Origin: Candidatus Kapaibacterium sp.
Lineage (GTDB): Bacteria > Bacteroidota > Ignavibacteria > Kapaibacteriales > UBA7675
Reading direction: 5' to 3'
NCBI GenBank assembly: GCA_028284775.1
Contig: JANQRB010000045.1
Coordinates: forward strand, 1 to 64,000
Length of the DNA stretch: 64,000 nt
Shown: positions 27,183-35,568 of the stretch, piece by piece
Layout: each line of letters starts with the position of its first letter
How positions within the stretch are numbered: the stretch's first letter is position 1
Made by a program: the position numbers and the translations under genes
Notes under the pieces: model-generated
Seen by the model: the letters and a program-made list of their open reading frames with translations, nothing else
Database searches by the model: none
What the model was told of the DNA's origin: nothing

Positions 27183-27869
27183 ATGCGGCCCCGCGTGGAA
27201 TACTCTCTCGGTACAGTCTTCGATGCAATCAAACAAGGCAAGCACATCTTTGTGGCAATTACCGGCGGTATCGGCAGCGGTAAAAGCCGGGTTGCCGACA
27301 TTATTCGTTCGGCCGGCTATACGGTGCTCTCCGCCGATTCCATTGCCCAGGAGCTCATCGCGGAACGGGCCGACATTCGGCGTGACATTGCAGCTGTCCT
27401 CGGCGAGGATGCGCTGCTTCCCGATGGCAGGCTTGACAAGGATCGCGTCAGGCAAAAGGTGTTCGGGCCGACCGATAAGCATGCCGAGGCGCTGCGGCGC
27501 TTAAATGCGGCCGTCCATCCCTATGTCGTTGAAGAGTTGGCCGAACGGCTTGCCACGCTCTACGAGCAGGGCGCCTATTGTGTGTTTAACGAAACGGCGC
27601 TGGTCTTCGAGGCCGGTCTGGAAGAGTGTTACGATTATATCGTTGTCGTCGATGCACCGGAAGAGCTGCGGATCGAACGAGTTCTGGCGAGCCGATCGAT
27701 CGATGAAGAGGATGTGCGCAACCGTATCAACATGCAGATGGCGGCGGAGCGCAAAAAGCAGATGGCCGATTTTGTGATCGATAACAGCGGCACGCCCGAG
27801 GCGCTGGAAAAAGCGACGAAGACGCTGCTGGTGATACTTCCCACCCTGGCGCCTCGCAAGGACGAATGA
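27183..27869 (+). CDS. coaE: Dephospho-CoA kinase
   Basis: A 228-residue P-loop kinase catalysing the last step of coenzyme A synthesis. It has the Walker A motif ITGGIGSGKS (about residues 25-34), SADSIAQELI, the HPYVVEEL segment, and a lid region with VLASRSIDEEDVRNRINMQM. The frame continues upstream to 26997, but the ATG at 27183 gives the family length with about 20 extra N-terminal residues; a GTG at 27195 is an alternative. An upstream start would run into the polA gene on the other strand. Confidence 0.92.
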   Translation: MRPRVEYSLGTVFDAIKQGKHIFVAITGGIGSGKSRVADIIRSAGYTVLSADSIAQELIAERADIRRDIAAVLGEDALLPDGRLDKDRVRQKVFGPTDKHAEALRRLNAAVHPYVVEELAERLATLYEQGAYCVFNETALVFEAGLEECYDYIVVVDAPEELRIERVLASRSIDEEDVRNRINMQMAAERKKQMADFVIDNSGTPEALEKATKTLLVILPTLAPRKDE

Positions 27870-28037
27870 CAGTACTTTGTAGATTGGCTTGTATTTCACG
27901 ACGCAATTGCAGATGATTGCCGATGCGATTGTTGTCGGCCCTCGGGCCGCGCCAGCTTCGAATGACTCCAATCGCGTCGCGATACGATACGCTTACCCTT
28001 TGCTGTCCCGACAATGCAATCGTCAAAGAGATCCTGT

Positions 28038-30410
28038 ATGCGCAATCACCTACTGTCGCCTCGCAAAAAAATCGGAATCGGCGTACTCACCGCCCTGTGC
28101 TTTTTCTGCTTGCTATTGATCGAGAATAAGTCGCTTTCAGGGAAGAACGATGCAGGCGAAAACAAGGCTGGCGAAGAGCCAATCAACGGGAACGAACTAG
28201 AAGCCGAGGACCTACTGCAGTCTTGGCAATATGACAGTGCCTTGCATAAATTCAACCTGGCGCTTGAGGACTACGAAAAGGCAAACAACTGGGCCGGCGT
28301 TGTACGGATCAAAGCAAAGACGGCTTCGGCGATGCGGCATTATGCCAAGGACTACGCAGCCGCAATGAAAACGCTTAACGAAGGTCTGAAAATTGCGGAT
28401 GCCAGGCTGAGGCCGATCAGCGCGGAACGCGCCTGGTGCTTTCATCAAAAAGCGCATACATTTAGCGGACTCAATAAGCCCGACAGCGCAATTTTCATGT
28501 ACAATACATCGCTAAAGATCGCAGATGAATTGCCCGTGGAGTCGAACGCCAAAGGGGACCTGATTTGTGATAATGTTTATTGGCTGGGATCGGTTAATTT
28601 CAGTCACTCGAGATTCGGACAAGCAATCGAAATCGCACGGCCTCGGCTGGCCTACATCGTATCTGCATTCGGCACTGAGAGTATTCAGGCCGCCCGGTTG
28701 TTTTATTTAGTCGGCGCATCATACGGTCGGCTGAATGATGTTGTTAATGCCAGAGAGTTCTTGGAATGTGCAAGGGATATTTATAAAGCGACAAGTGGTG
28801 AAAAGAGCTTCGGCAGTTATTCCACTTATGCGACACTGGGCAATGTATATCAAAAACTCGGTCGTTTCGACGAGGCCCTGAATTGCGGCCGAAGATCACG
28901 CGAGATTATGGTAGAGCTGCGAGGCGAACAGCACCCCTATGTCATTGATGCCTGGCAGGATATCGCTGGAATATACATGAAAGCGGGTCAGTATGAGAGA
29001 GCCCGACTAGCCCTGGAAAGCGCGGCATCCCTGATCGAGCTGACGCAAATGACCGTCGGCGAGAAAGACTATATGCGCGCTGTTTACTTATTTGATTACG
29101 CAGACTTGCTGAGTTTAACGGGACAGCATCGTGCTGCCATCGACTCGTTGCAGGAAATGATCCTTACTTGCCGTGGCATACTGGAAAAAGGTGATATTCT
29201 CTTTGCAATTGCCTTTAATAAGATGGCTGAATCCTGGCGATCGTTGGGTTTATGCAAGGCTGCCGCCACTTGCTATCAGTCGGCTATTAGCGAACTTGGT
29301 ATTAAGGACTCGATGGCATTGGCACTGGGCGAACTGCCGAGTTCAATCTATTACGATCAATTCCTTGCACCGATATTGCTCGGTAAAGCCGATGCTCTGG
29401 AATGTTTGTCGGAAAATATGGCTTCAGATATCCCCAGATTGGATTCGGCATTGAAGGCATATCAACTGGCGTTCCGACTTATCGAGCGATCACGCCGTGG
29501 ATTTAAGTCGAGCCGTTTCAAGAATGAACTGGCTGCCAGAGCTCATGAGGCGTATGAGAGGGCGCTGCGTCTTTGCGGCAGGCTGCACAAGTTAAGCAAT
29601 GAGAGTAGATATCTGGATCTAGCGTTTGAATTTTTGGAACAATCGAAATCGATCAGCCATTGGGAATCATTGGTCGATGCTCAGGCCAAAAAAATCGGTG
29701 ATATCCCTGATTCGATCCTGAAGCAGGAACGCAGGCTGCAACTGTTGGTGTATCAAACGGAAGAGCGTTTAATCAAAAATAAACAAGCACCTGAGGCAAG
29801 TGATCTCGAGCGACTGCTCTTTGATAGCAAAAGGACCTATGAAAGTTTTGTCGATGAATTAAAAATCCGCTATCCGAAGTACCATGCTCTCAAGTATCGA
29901 AAAGCGACGGCTGCGATCGATCAGGTCCGCCGTTACTTGCTTGGGCCGGACCGGGCGCTGGTCGAGTATTTCCTTTCGGACACAACGCTGGCGGTTTTTG
30001 CCATCGCCCGCGATACGCTCATGTTCGAGGTAGCTACGGTTGATTCAAACTTTACCGCTACGATTCATGAATTGAGGCATGCGATTCTAGATCGCGACTA
30101 TGAGCACTACGTTAAGCTGGCGCTGGAAGTGTATCAGATTGTGCTGGCGCCGTATGCCGACATAATTTATGCGAAAGAGCTCATTGTTGTGCCTGACGGT
30201 GAACTCAGTCTGTTGCCATTCGAGGCTCTCCTGCGCCGACCTCCGCCGAATCTCAATCGGGACTTCTCCGAACTGGACTATGTTATCTACGAGCAGAATA
30301 TCAGCTATGGCATTACGGCAACTTTGCTGGTGGATGCGGTCTCAACAGGGAGGAGTTTTGCGGACTTTGGAAAATTAGCGGGATTTGCGCCTTCATTCAT
30401 GATTAACTAG
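28038..30410 (+). CDS. Exported TPR protein ending in the N-terminal half of a CHAT domain (paralogue 1)
   Basis: A 790-residue protein from the ATG at 28038 (chosen because it aligns with the start of its paralogue and gives the same length). It has an N-terminal signal anchor (about residues 9-30), then eight or more tetratricopeptide-like helical pairs (about 45-480) and a helical arm. From about residue 625 it enters a CHAT protease domain: VRRYLLGPDRALVEYFLSD, LVVVPDGELSLLPFEALL-like segment at about 715-735, and ISYGITATLLVDA. It then stops at FAGFAP-type sequence, exactly before the linker that normally leads into the catalytic half. The His and Cys of the active site are therefore absent. 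The missing half is encoded at 33132-33962 on the other strand. Confidence 0.88.
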   Translation: MRNHLLSPRKKIGIGVLTALCFFCLLLIENKSLSGKNDAGENKAGEEPINGNELEAEDLLQSWQYDSALHKFNLALEDYEKANNWAGVVRIKAKTASAMRHYAKDYAAAMKTLNEGLKIADARLRPISAERAWCFHQKAHTFSGLNKPDSAIFMYNTSLKIADELPVESNAKGDLICDNVYWLGSVNFSHSRFGQAIEIARPRLAYIVSAFGTESIQAARLFYLVGASYGRLNDVVNAREFLECARDIYKATSGEKSFGSYSTYATLGNVYQKLGRFDEALNCGRRSREIMVELRGEQHPYVIDAWQDIAGIYMKAGQYERARLALESAASLIELTQMTVGEKDYMRAVYLFDYADLLSLTGQHRAAIDSLQEMILTCRGILEKGDILFAIAFNKMAESWRSLGLCKAAATCYQSAISELGIKDSMALALGELPSSIYYDQFLAPILLGKADALECLSENMASDIPRLDSALKAYQLAFRLIERSRRGFKSSRFKNELAARAHEAYERALRLCGRLHKLSNESRYLDLAFEFLEQSKSISHWESLVDAQAKKIGDIPDSILKQERRLQLLVYQTEERLIKNKQAPEASDLERLLFDSKRTYESFVDELKIRYPKYHALKYRKATAAIDQVRRYLLGPDRALVEYFLSDTTLAVFAIARDTLMFEVATVDSNFTATIHELRHAILDRDYEHYVKLALEVYQIVLAPYADIIYAKELIVVPDGELSLLPFEALLRRPPPNLNRDFSELDYVIYEQNISYGITATLLVDAVSTGRSFADFGKLAGFAPSFMIN

Positions 30411-30731
30411 TGCTTTGTCAATTTAGTTTATTTCAGTTCTCCTCTTTTGAAAGAGGGGCCAGGGGAGTTAGAAAGACCTTGAGAGTTCATAACCCCTCCC
30501 AGCCTCCCCTTTTTCAAAAGGGGAGGAGAATGCTAAAAAACTTATTTGAAAGAGAACTAGGCGTAATTAACAAAGTGAATTGCTGTCGTCCGCCGACTAT
30601 CGCAGGATCAGAAGTTCGACCTTTAACGTTGGTGGATTCGTCTCATAGCTGGAAAAGAGGTTGACCATAACCAGGTACAAATTTCCTACACATGTTCAAC
30701 AATTCGATCCAATTGTCAGTGAGGTTTCGGA
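30411..30731. other. Spacer between the two TPR/CHAT-N paralogues
   Basis: About 320 bases with no gene. It holds an inverted-repeat element (30437-30530, listed separately) and the ribosome site GAGG before the second paralogue. The rest is AT-richer than the genes on either side. Confidence 0.5.
30437..30530. repeat. Imperfect inverted-repeat element (REP/MITE-like)
   Basis: The left arm, 30437-30470, begins TTCTCCTCTTTTGAAAGAGG, and the right arm, 30491-30530, ends in CAAAAGGGGAGGAGAA; the arms are reverse complements with a few gaps and mismatches over about 35 bases. Each arm is itself a short palindrome built from CTCCCC and GGGGAG blocks around TTTTGAAA-type centres. The centre is about 20 bases. 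Elements of this composition occur in many copies in FCB and other environmental genomes; copy number here cannot be judged. Confidence 0.7.
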
Positions 30732-33104
30732 ATGCGAAAAAACGGCATGCCGTCTCGCGCTAAACTTGGAATTGTCGCACTCGCTCTGCTTACATGCTTC
30801 TTTTTTCTGATGCTTGAGAGCGAGGGACTCTCTGAAAAAAACGAAGCTGCTGAGGACGATACAGTATTTTATTCGATCAATCCGCACGAAAAAATTGCCA
30901 ACCAATTTTTGCGCTCATGGCAGTACGACAGTGCGATGCGACATTTCAACATTGCCCTTGCCGAATGTGAAGAGGCAGGGAACTGGCGCGGCGTAGTCAG
31001 AATGAAGTGGAAATTGGCTTCGGCAATGAGTAATTATGCCAAGGATTACGCAAACGCGATGGAAACGATCAACGAAGGACTGGCAATTGCCAAGGCGAGG
31101 CTATCGCCCTATGATCCCGAGACTGCCTATTGTCTGCACTATCGTGCGCATATCTTCAGCGCCATGATGTTGCCCGACAGCGCTATTGCTATGTACCGGG
31201 CCGCGCTGAGGATCGGGGAGCACTTCTCTATAGCGCCGGAAACGAAAGCCGAAATTGTATACTTCAATACCTACTGGCTAAGTACAGTCTACCATAGTAT
31301 TTCCGATTATCAGCAGGCCATTGAAACGCTGCAGCCGCATTTAGCCTACCTTGTCGAAGAAGCCGGTGCCGAGAGTTTCGAAGTCGGAAGATTGTTTCAT
31401 CTCATCGGCCGGTCGTATGTCGGGCTGGGGGATATGATGAATGCCAGCGACTATCTGGCCTGCGCCGGGAAGATATTCGAAGGCTCCGGCGGATCGCCGA
31501 GCTTTGGCAGTTATTCCGCCAATGCATCGCTTGTTGCGGTGTACCTCGATCTCGGCAATACTGAGAAGGCTTTAGAGTACGCGCAGAAAGGATTGGAGAT
31601 AATTGTTGCAATGCGCGGTGAACGGCACCCCTTTGCAATTGATTCATGGCAGTCTATCGCCCGTGTTTATGTGAAGATGGGTGAATTCGCTAAAGCGCAA
31701 GATGCTCTTAACCGGGCCGAATCACTGATCGAGCCAACACAAATGACCGACGGTCAAAAGGACCTTCAGCGAGCCACGTATCTGTCCGACTATGCGAGTC
31801 TGCGAATCGCCGAGGGCGAGTATCCTGCAGCAGCAGACTCTCTACAAAAAATGTTAGTCTTATGCCGTAAGGTGTTAAACAAGGGCAACAATCGATTCCT
31901 TTCGATTTACAACAGAATGGCTGAAGTGTTGCAGGCTCAGGGGCGCTGCCGCGAGGCATTTCAATGGTATCAACAGGTGTTTGCCGAAATTGGCGGGAAG
32001 GACTCGCTCGCTTTGTCGCAGGGAAACTTAAGCGAGTCGGTGAATTACGATCAATATCTTGTAGAGACATTGCTGGGCCAGGCTGAAGCATTGTGCTGTC
32101 TTGCCGCAAGTGACACTGACGGCATCAGGCAGTTGAATCGCGCACTGGAGGCTTATGACCTGGCCTTTCAGTTTGTCGAGCGATCGCGAAGAGGTCGAAA
32201 ATCCGGCCGTTTCAAAAATGAACTTGCTTCGAAGAGTCATGAAGCATTCGCAAGTGCGATGGATGTTTGTCACGGGCTTTACAGTGTGACTAAAGACGGG
32301 AAATACCTGGAGCTGGCTTTCTCATTTATGGAACAATCCAAATCGATCAGTTTCAGGGAGTCTCTTGTCGATGCACGGGCCAAAAAGTTCGGCGGCATTC
32401 CCGATTCGATCCTGCGGCAGGAACGCAGGCTGCAACTGGCGGTGTATCAAGCGGAAGAGCGTTTGATCGAGAGTAAACAAAGCCGCGATGCTGATGCTCT
32501 TGAACGAGAGTTTTTTGATAGTAAAAGGACGTACGAAAGTTTTGTCGACGATCTGAAAGCCCGCTTTCCGAAGTACCATACGTTGAAGTACCGGACAACG
32601 ACGTCCGATATCGATCAGGTTCGTCGTTACCTGCTTGCGCCGGATCGAGCGCTGATCGAGTATTTTCTGTCGGACTCGACGCTGGCGGCTTTTGTCATCG
32701 CTCGCGACACGCTCGTATTCGCGGTCACGACAATCGATACCAGCTTTGCCGATATGATTCATGAATTGCGGAATGCGATCATCACTCGTGATTATGAAGC
32801 ATATGTTAATCCTGCGCTGACAGTGTATCAGCTTGTGCTGGCGCCGTATGCTGATATCCTGAAGGCGGAAGAGCTCATAGTGATTCCCGATGGCGAGCTA
32901 AGTCTGTTGCCCTTTGAGGCTCTCCTGCGCCGGCCTCCGACTAACCCCAATCGGGACTTCAGCGAGCTGGATTATGTCATTTACGAGCACAGCATCAGCT
33001 ATGGCATATCGGCAACTTTACTGGTAGACGCCGCGCATCAAACAATGAATTTTGCAGACTTTTCGAAAACCGCCGGCTTTGCGCCTGCCTTTGAGATTAA
33101 CTAA
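30732..33104 (+). CDS. Exported TPR protein ending in the N-terminal half of a CHAT domain (paralogue 2)
   Basis: Also 790 residues and similar to the protein at 28038 along its whole length, most strongly in the last 170 residues. It has a signal anchor (about residues 10-29, LGIVALALLTCFFFLML), TPR-like pairs up to about 480, then the CHAT N-terminal half with RRYLLAPDRALIEYFLSD, IVIPDGELSLLPFEALL-type segment and ISYGISATLLVDA. Like its twin it ends just after GFAP, in FEIN before the stop. A ribosome site GAGG precedes the ATG. The convergent catalytic-half gene stops 27 bases downstream. The parallel ends of two diverged paralogues argue that the truncation is an established feature and not a recent mutation. 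Confidence 0.88.
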   Translation: MRKNGMPSRAKLGIVALALLTCFFFLMLESEGLSEKNEAAEDDTVFYSINPHEKIANQFLRSWQYDSAMRHFNIALAECEEAGNWRGVVRMKWKLASAMSNYAKDYANAMETINEGLAIAKARLSPYDPETAYCLHYRAHIFSAMMLPDSAIAMYRAALRIGEHFSIAPETKAEIVYFNTYWLSTVYHSISDYQQAIETLQPHLAYLVEEAGAESFEVGRLFHLIGRSYVGLGDMMNASDYLACAGKIFEGSGGSPSFGSYSANASLVAVYLDLGNTEKALEYAQKGLEIIVAMRGERHPFAIDSWQSIARVYVKMGEFAKAQDALNRAESLIEPTQMTDGQKDLQRATYLSDYASLRIAEGEYPAAADSLQKMLVLCRKVLNKGNNRFLSIYNRMAEVLQAQGRCREAFQWYQQVFAEIGGKDSLALSQGNLSESVNYDQYLVETLLGQAEALCCLAASDTDGIRQLNRALEAYDLAFQFVERSRRGRKSGRFKNELASKSHEAFASAMDVCHGLYSVTKDGKYLELAFSFMEQSKSISFRESLVDARAKKFGGIPDSILRQERRLQLAVYQAEERLIESKQSRDADALEREFFDSKRTYESFVDDLKARFPKYHTLKYRTTTSDIDQVRRYLLAPDRALIEYFLSDSTLAAFVIARDTLVFAVTTIDTSFADMIHELRNAIITRDYEAYVNPALTVYQLVLAPYADILKAEELIVIPDGELSLLPFEALLRRPPTNPNRDFSELDYVIYEHSISYGISATLLVDAAHQTMNFADFSKTAGFAPAFEIN

Positions 33105-33131
33105 TCGCACTGTCCGTATCGTCCGATTGGC

Positions 33132-33962
33132 TTAACTTTTCTTGCGGCCCCTGGCAATCAAAACGATGGCAGGCAACAAGATTAGGCTGACAACAGCCAG
33201 TATCTGATAGCCGAGGCGCAAATCGCGACTGCCTGCCAGTGCACGCTGATCGCCCATTGGCGCAAACCCGGCCCAATAAAAGGGAGCTGCCTCAGCGGGA
33301 CCGGCCGCCCGCAGATACTTAAGTTTTGCTTCGCGCAGCGCTTTGTCCTTGCGCTGACCCTCGCCCAGATTGACGTATAGATCCGACATCATCAGCGAAG
33401 TCGAGCGGCTGTCCGGAATCGGCCATAAGCTGATAATCATGCTGGGACAGCCGGCATAGTGGAAGCCGCGGGCCAGACTCATGACGCCTTCGCCGCGAAT
33501 CAGCTTGCCGTAACCTGTATTGCAGGCGCTTAATACGGCGAGCTTGGCCTGTAAGTCCATGCCATACAACTCATAGGTGTTTAAGTAACCGTCTTCGCCA
33601 TCTGTTGCATCGGCCGCAAATACGATCCTGGAGAACATTGGTTTGTCATTGTCGACCACCGCATGCGTTGCAAGATGAATGATGTCTGCCTGCTGCGCGT
33701 TGGCTTTGAAGCTCGACTCGGTTGCTTTCGCGCCGACAAACTCTGCACCTTTGAACATGCTCGTCACCTTGGCGACTTCCTGCCGGGCCCAGGGTAAGGG
33801 CATCAGAGAGTTTCGCAGGGTATCGTCATGCTGCCGGGATGCCACGATACCGCGGACCCTTTCCGTGAGTGACTCGGCTTCAAGCGGCAGGCGCGCGCCG
33901 ATTAAGACAAGCAACATCAGCAGGAAGCAATTGTTGAATATGAGTCGGCGGGAGCTATTCAT
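33132..33962 (-). CDS. Membrane-anchored catalytic half of a CHAT protease
   Basis: A 276-residue protein that begins with a signal peptide (hydrophobic 11-23, cleavage near LEA-E at 30) and then enters the CHAT domain at its second half: MPLPWARQEV, GAKATESSFKA, the His motif HLATH (96-100, H100 the likely catalytic residue), the Cys motif LSACNTGYGK (C147), GEGVMSLARGF, AGCPSMIISLW and HPFYWAGF-like APFYWAGFAPMGD. The N-terminal CHAT half and any TPRs are missing. A C-terminal transmembrane helix (about 252-270) ends in RGRKKS, so the protease half should be periplasmic with a cytoplasmic tail. It is the last gene of a sigma/anti-sigma operon and faces the two TPR/CHAT-N genes. No strong ribosome site is seen. 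Confidence 0.88.
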   Translation of the reverse strand: MNSSRRLIFNNCFLLMLLVLIGARLPLEAESLTERVRGIVASRQHDDTLRNSLMPLPWARQEVAKVTSMFKGAEFVGAKATESSFKANAQQADIIHLATHAVVDNDKPMFSRIVFAADATDGEDGYLNTYELYGMDLQAKLAVLSACNTGYGKLIRGEGVMSLARGFHYAGCPSMIISLWPIPDSRSTSLMMSDLYVNLGEGQRKDKALREAKLKYLRAAGPAEAAPFYWAGFAPMGDQRALAGSRDLRLGYQILAVVSLILLPAIVLIARGRKKS

Positions 33963-34049
33963 GTTAGTGTGCCGGTGTTAACTATCGGTAAACTTTGGAA
34001 ATGCGTATTTACTGACTCTACATGCCCCAGAGCTTCGACGGTGGAAACC

Positions 34050-34844
34050 CTATTCCAGATCACGCAGCAATGCGCGCGCCTTGCTCATATATTGTTCGTT
34101 GTCCGCGATTATGCTCTTCAGCGTTTCCGTCGCCGTGGCCAGGTCGCCGTTTTGAGCGAGGGCCAGCGCCAGATACCAGCGGGCATGTTCACTGATTGCC
34201 GTCTTGTCGTCGATAGCCGTTGCTTTGGATAAACTGGCAATCGCCGCCTCTGCCTTGGAGATGAATATCTGCGATATACCCAGATAGAGATAGCGTTCCG
34301 CCTCTTCGCTTTCGCTCATAGTACGAAAGGCCGCTTCCGCCGCTTCGTAGTCCTGTGCCTCGTACAGACGATAAGCTTCGGGCGCTGCGTCGGAGTCTAC
34401 AGCGCTGCGGTCAATCGCATTTTGCAGCGGCAGATGCCGGAGGTAGTCAGCCAGAATGTTCTGATCGCGATCCCGGTTGAAGGTCAGTAGCAGCAGAGAG
34501 CTCATCAATACTGCAACTGCCGCCGCAGCGTAATAGAAGCGTCTACCGGGCTTCCGAAGGGGTACTGCCTGTTCCGTCTTCGCCGCTTGCGGCTGGCTGA
34601 GCTTGTCGGCAAGCGCCTGCTGAAGCAAGGTGATGTTCCCCTGAATTACTTCATCGTCGCCAATCTTGCGGGCGCCCTCGACAAGGTCTGCTCCCAGCTC
34701 GGAGTCGAGCAGAAACTTTTCAACCTCGTGTTTATCTTTGCCGGACAGCTTGTCTGCCGCATAATCGCGTAGCTTGCGATAGGGTACATCATCGGACGAA
34801 GAAAAAATGTCGTCTGGCCTGGAAGCTTGCGTATGTTCACTCAT
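34050..34844 (-). CDS. Membrane anti-sigma-like protein with periplasmic TPR domain
   Basis: A 264-residue single-pass protein. The cytoplasmic N-terminus (1-95) has the helical pattern of Bacteroidota-type anti-sigma domains (LRDYAADKLSGKDKHEVEKF, DSELGADLVEGA) without zinc-binding His/Cys. A positively charged KPGRR precedes one transmembrane helix (about 105-123), giving an N-in, C-out topology. The outer part (about 155-264) has two or three TPR-like pairs. Its ATG overlaps the sigma factor stop by 8 bases (ATGAGTGA), as expected for a coupled regulator. The anti-sigma role is inferred from order and topology. Confidence 0.75.
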   Translation of the reverse strand: MSEHTQASRPDDIFSSSDDVPYRKLRDYAADKLSGKDKHEVEKFLLDSELGADLVEGARKIGDDEVIQGNITLLQQALADKLSQPQAAKTEQAVPLRKPGRRFYYAAAAVAVLMSSLLLLTFNRDRDQNILADYLRHLPLQNAIDRSAVDSDAAPEAYRLYEAQDYEAAEAAFRTMSESEEAERYLYLGISQIFISKAEAAIASLSKATAIDDKTAISEHARWYLALALAQNGDLATATETLKSIIADNEQYMSKARALLRDLE

Positions 34845-35472
34845 CCTGAGCTCCCATCTTTGAGAGTAAAATTGTTTTCAGACGCTTCTTACCATTCTGC
34901 AGATGGCTCTTGACCTGCTTTTCGGAGATCGCCAGATGTTCGGCGATATCCCGATAGGAAAACTGCTGGAAGTAAAAGAGCTCTATACACTGTTCCTGGG
35001 CCGCATTGAGCTGCCGCAGCGCCGACCGGATAAGATTGTTGTCAATCCCGGGAGACTCTTGCTGCAGCAAACGCTCCTTCCCTTCATTTTCAACCGCCAA
35101 ATGAGTCAGATTGTACTCATCGGCCGGATACTCAGCTATGCCTGCCTGCCGTCTCACCTTCATCAGGCAATGGTTTTTGCTGACCGTATAGAGCCAGTTT
35201 CTGAAGTTACTGACAGGACCGCTACGGACGCCCGCGGCAATAATTTCAAATATCTCCATTGCCGAGTCGCGACTCTCCTCATCGTTCTTCAGATACTTTC
35301 GGCAGACCAGAAAGACCATTTCGAGATGCCGTTCGAAAAGTACTCCCAAAGCTGATCGGTCACTCATCTCAGCGAATCGAGCGTACAATTCACTATCGGC
35401 GCACTCGCGCAGCAGGCGCGGCGTGGAATTGAGCACTGCCACATTCATCCCTTCATCCAATGGTAAACTCAT
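34837..35472 (-). CDS. ECF-type RNA polymerase sigma factor
   Basis: A 211-residue sigma-70 family protein. Region 2 includes LGVLFERHLEMVFLVCRKYL and the ESRDSAMEIFEII -10 recognition helix; region 4 has AAQEQCIELFYFQQFSYRDI and the helix-turn-helix AEHLAISEKQVKSHLQNGKKRL. I start at the ATG at 35472; the frame runs up to 35568 but that extension is hydrophobic and unlike a sigma factor, and an ATG at 35448 next to AAGGG is another choice. It heads an operon with the membrane anti-sigma-like gene (8-base overlap) and the CHAT catalytic-half gene. It probably recognises its own promoter upstream, in the 35.5-36.4 kb gap. Confidence 0.88.
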   Translation of the reverse strand: MSLPLDEGMNVAVLNSTPRLLRECADSELYARFAEMSDRSALGVLFERHLEMVFLVCRKYLKNDEESRDSAMEIFEIIAAGVRSGPVSNFRNWLYTVSKNHCLMKVRRQAGIAEYPADEYNLTHLAVENEGKERLLQQESPGIDNNLIRSALRQLNAAQEQCIELFYFQQFSYRDIAEHLAISEKQVKSHLQNGKKRLKTILLSKMGAQDE

Positions 35473-35568
35473 TCCAATCGATTGGGCAAGGAATGATGTA
35501 AAGATAATAAGCCCATAATCGGTATTCAAGGCGATAAAAAGTACAACAGGAATGAAGCGGAATCTCAT

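Noticed and set aside
28038..33104. Premature stop or frameshift as the cause of the short CHAT domains
   Set aside because: Both diverged paralogues end at the homologous position, there is no CHAT catalytic sequence in any frame directly after either gene, and the catalytic half has its own signal peptide on the opposite strand.
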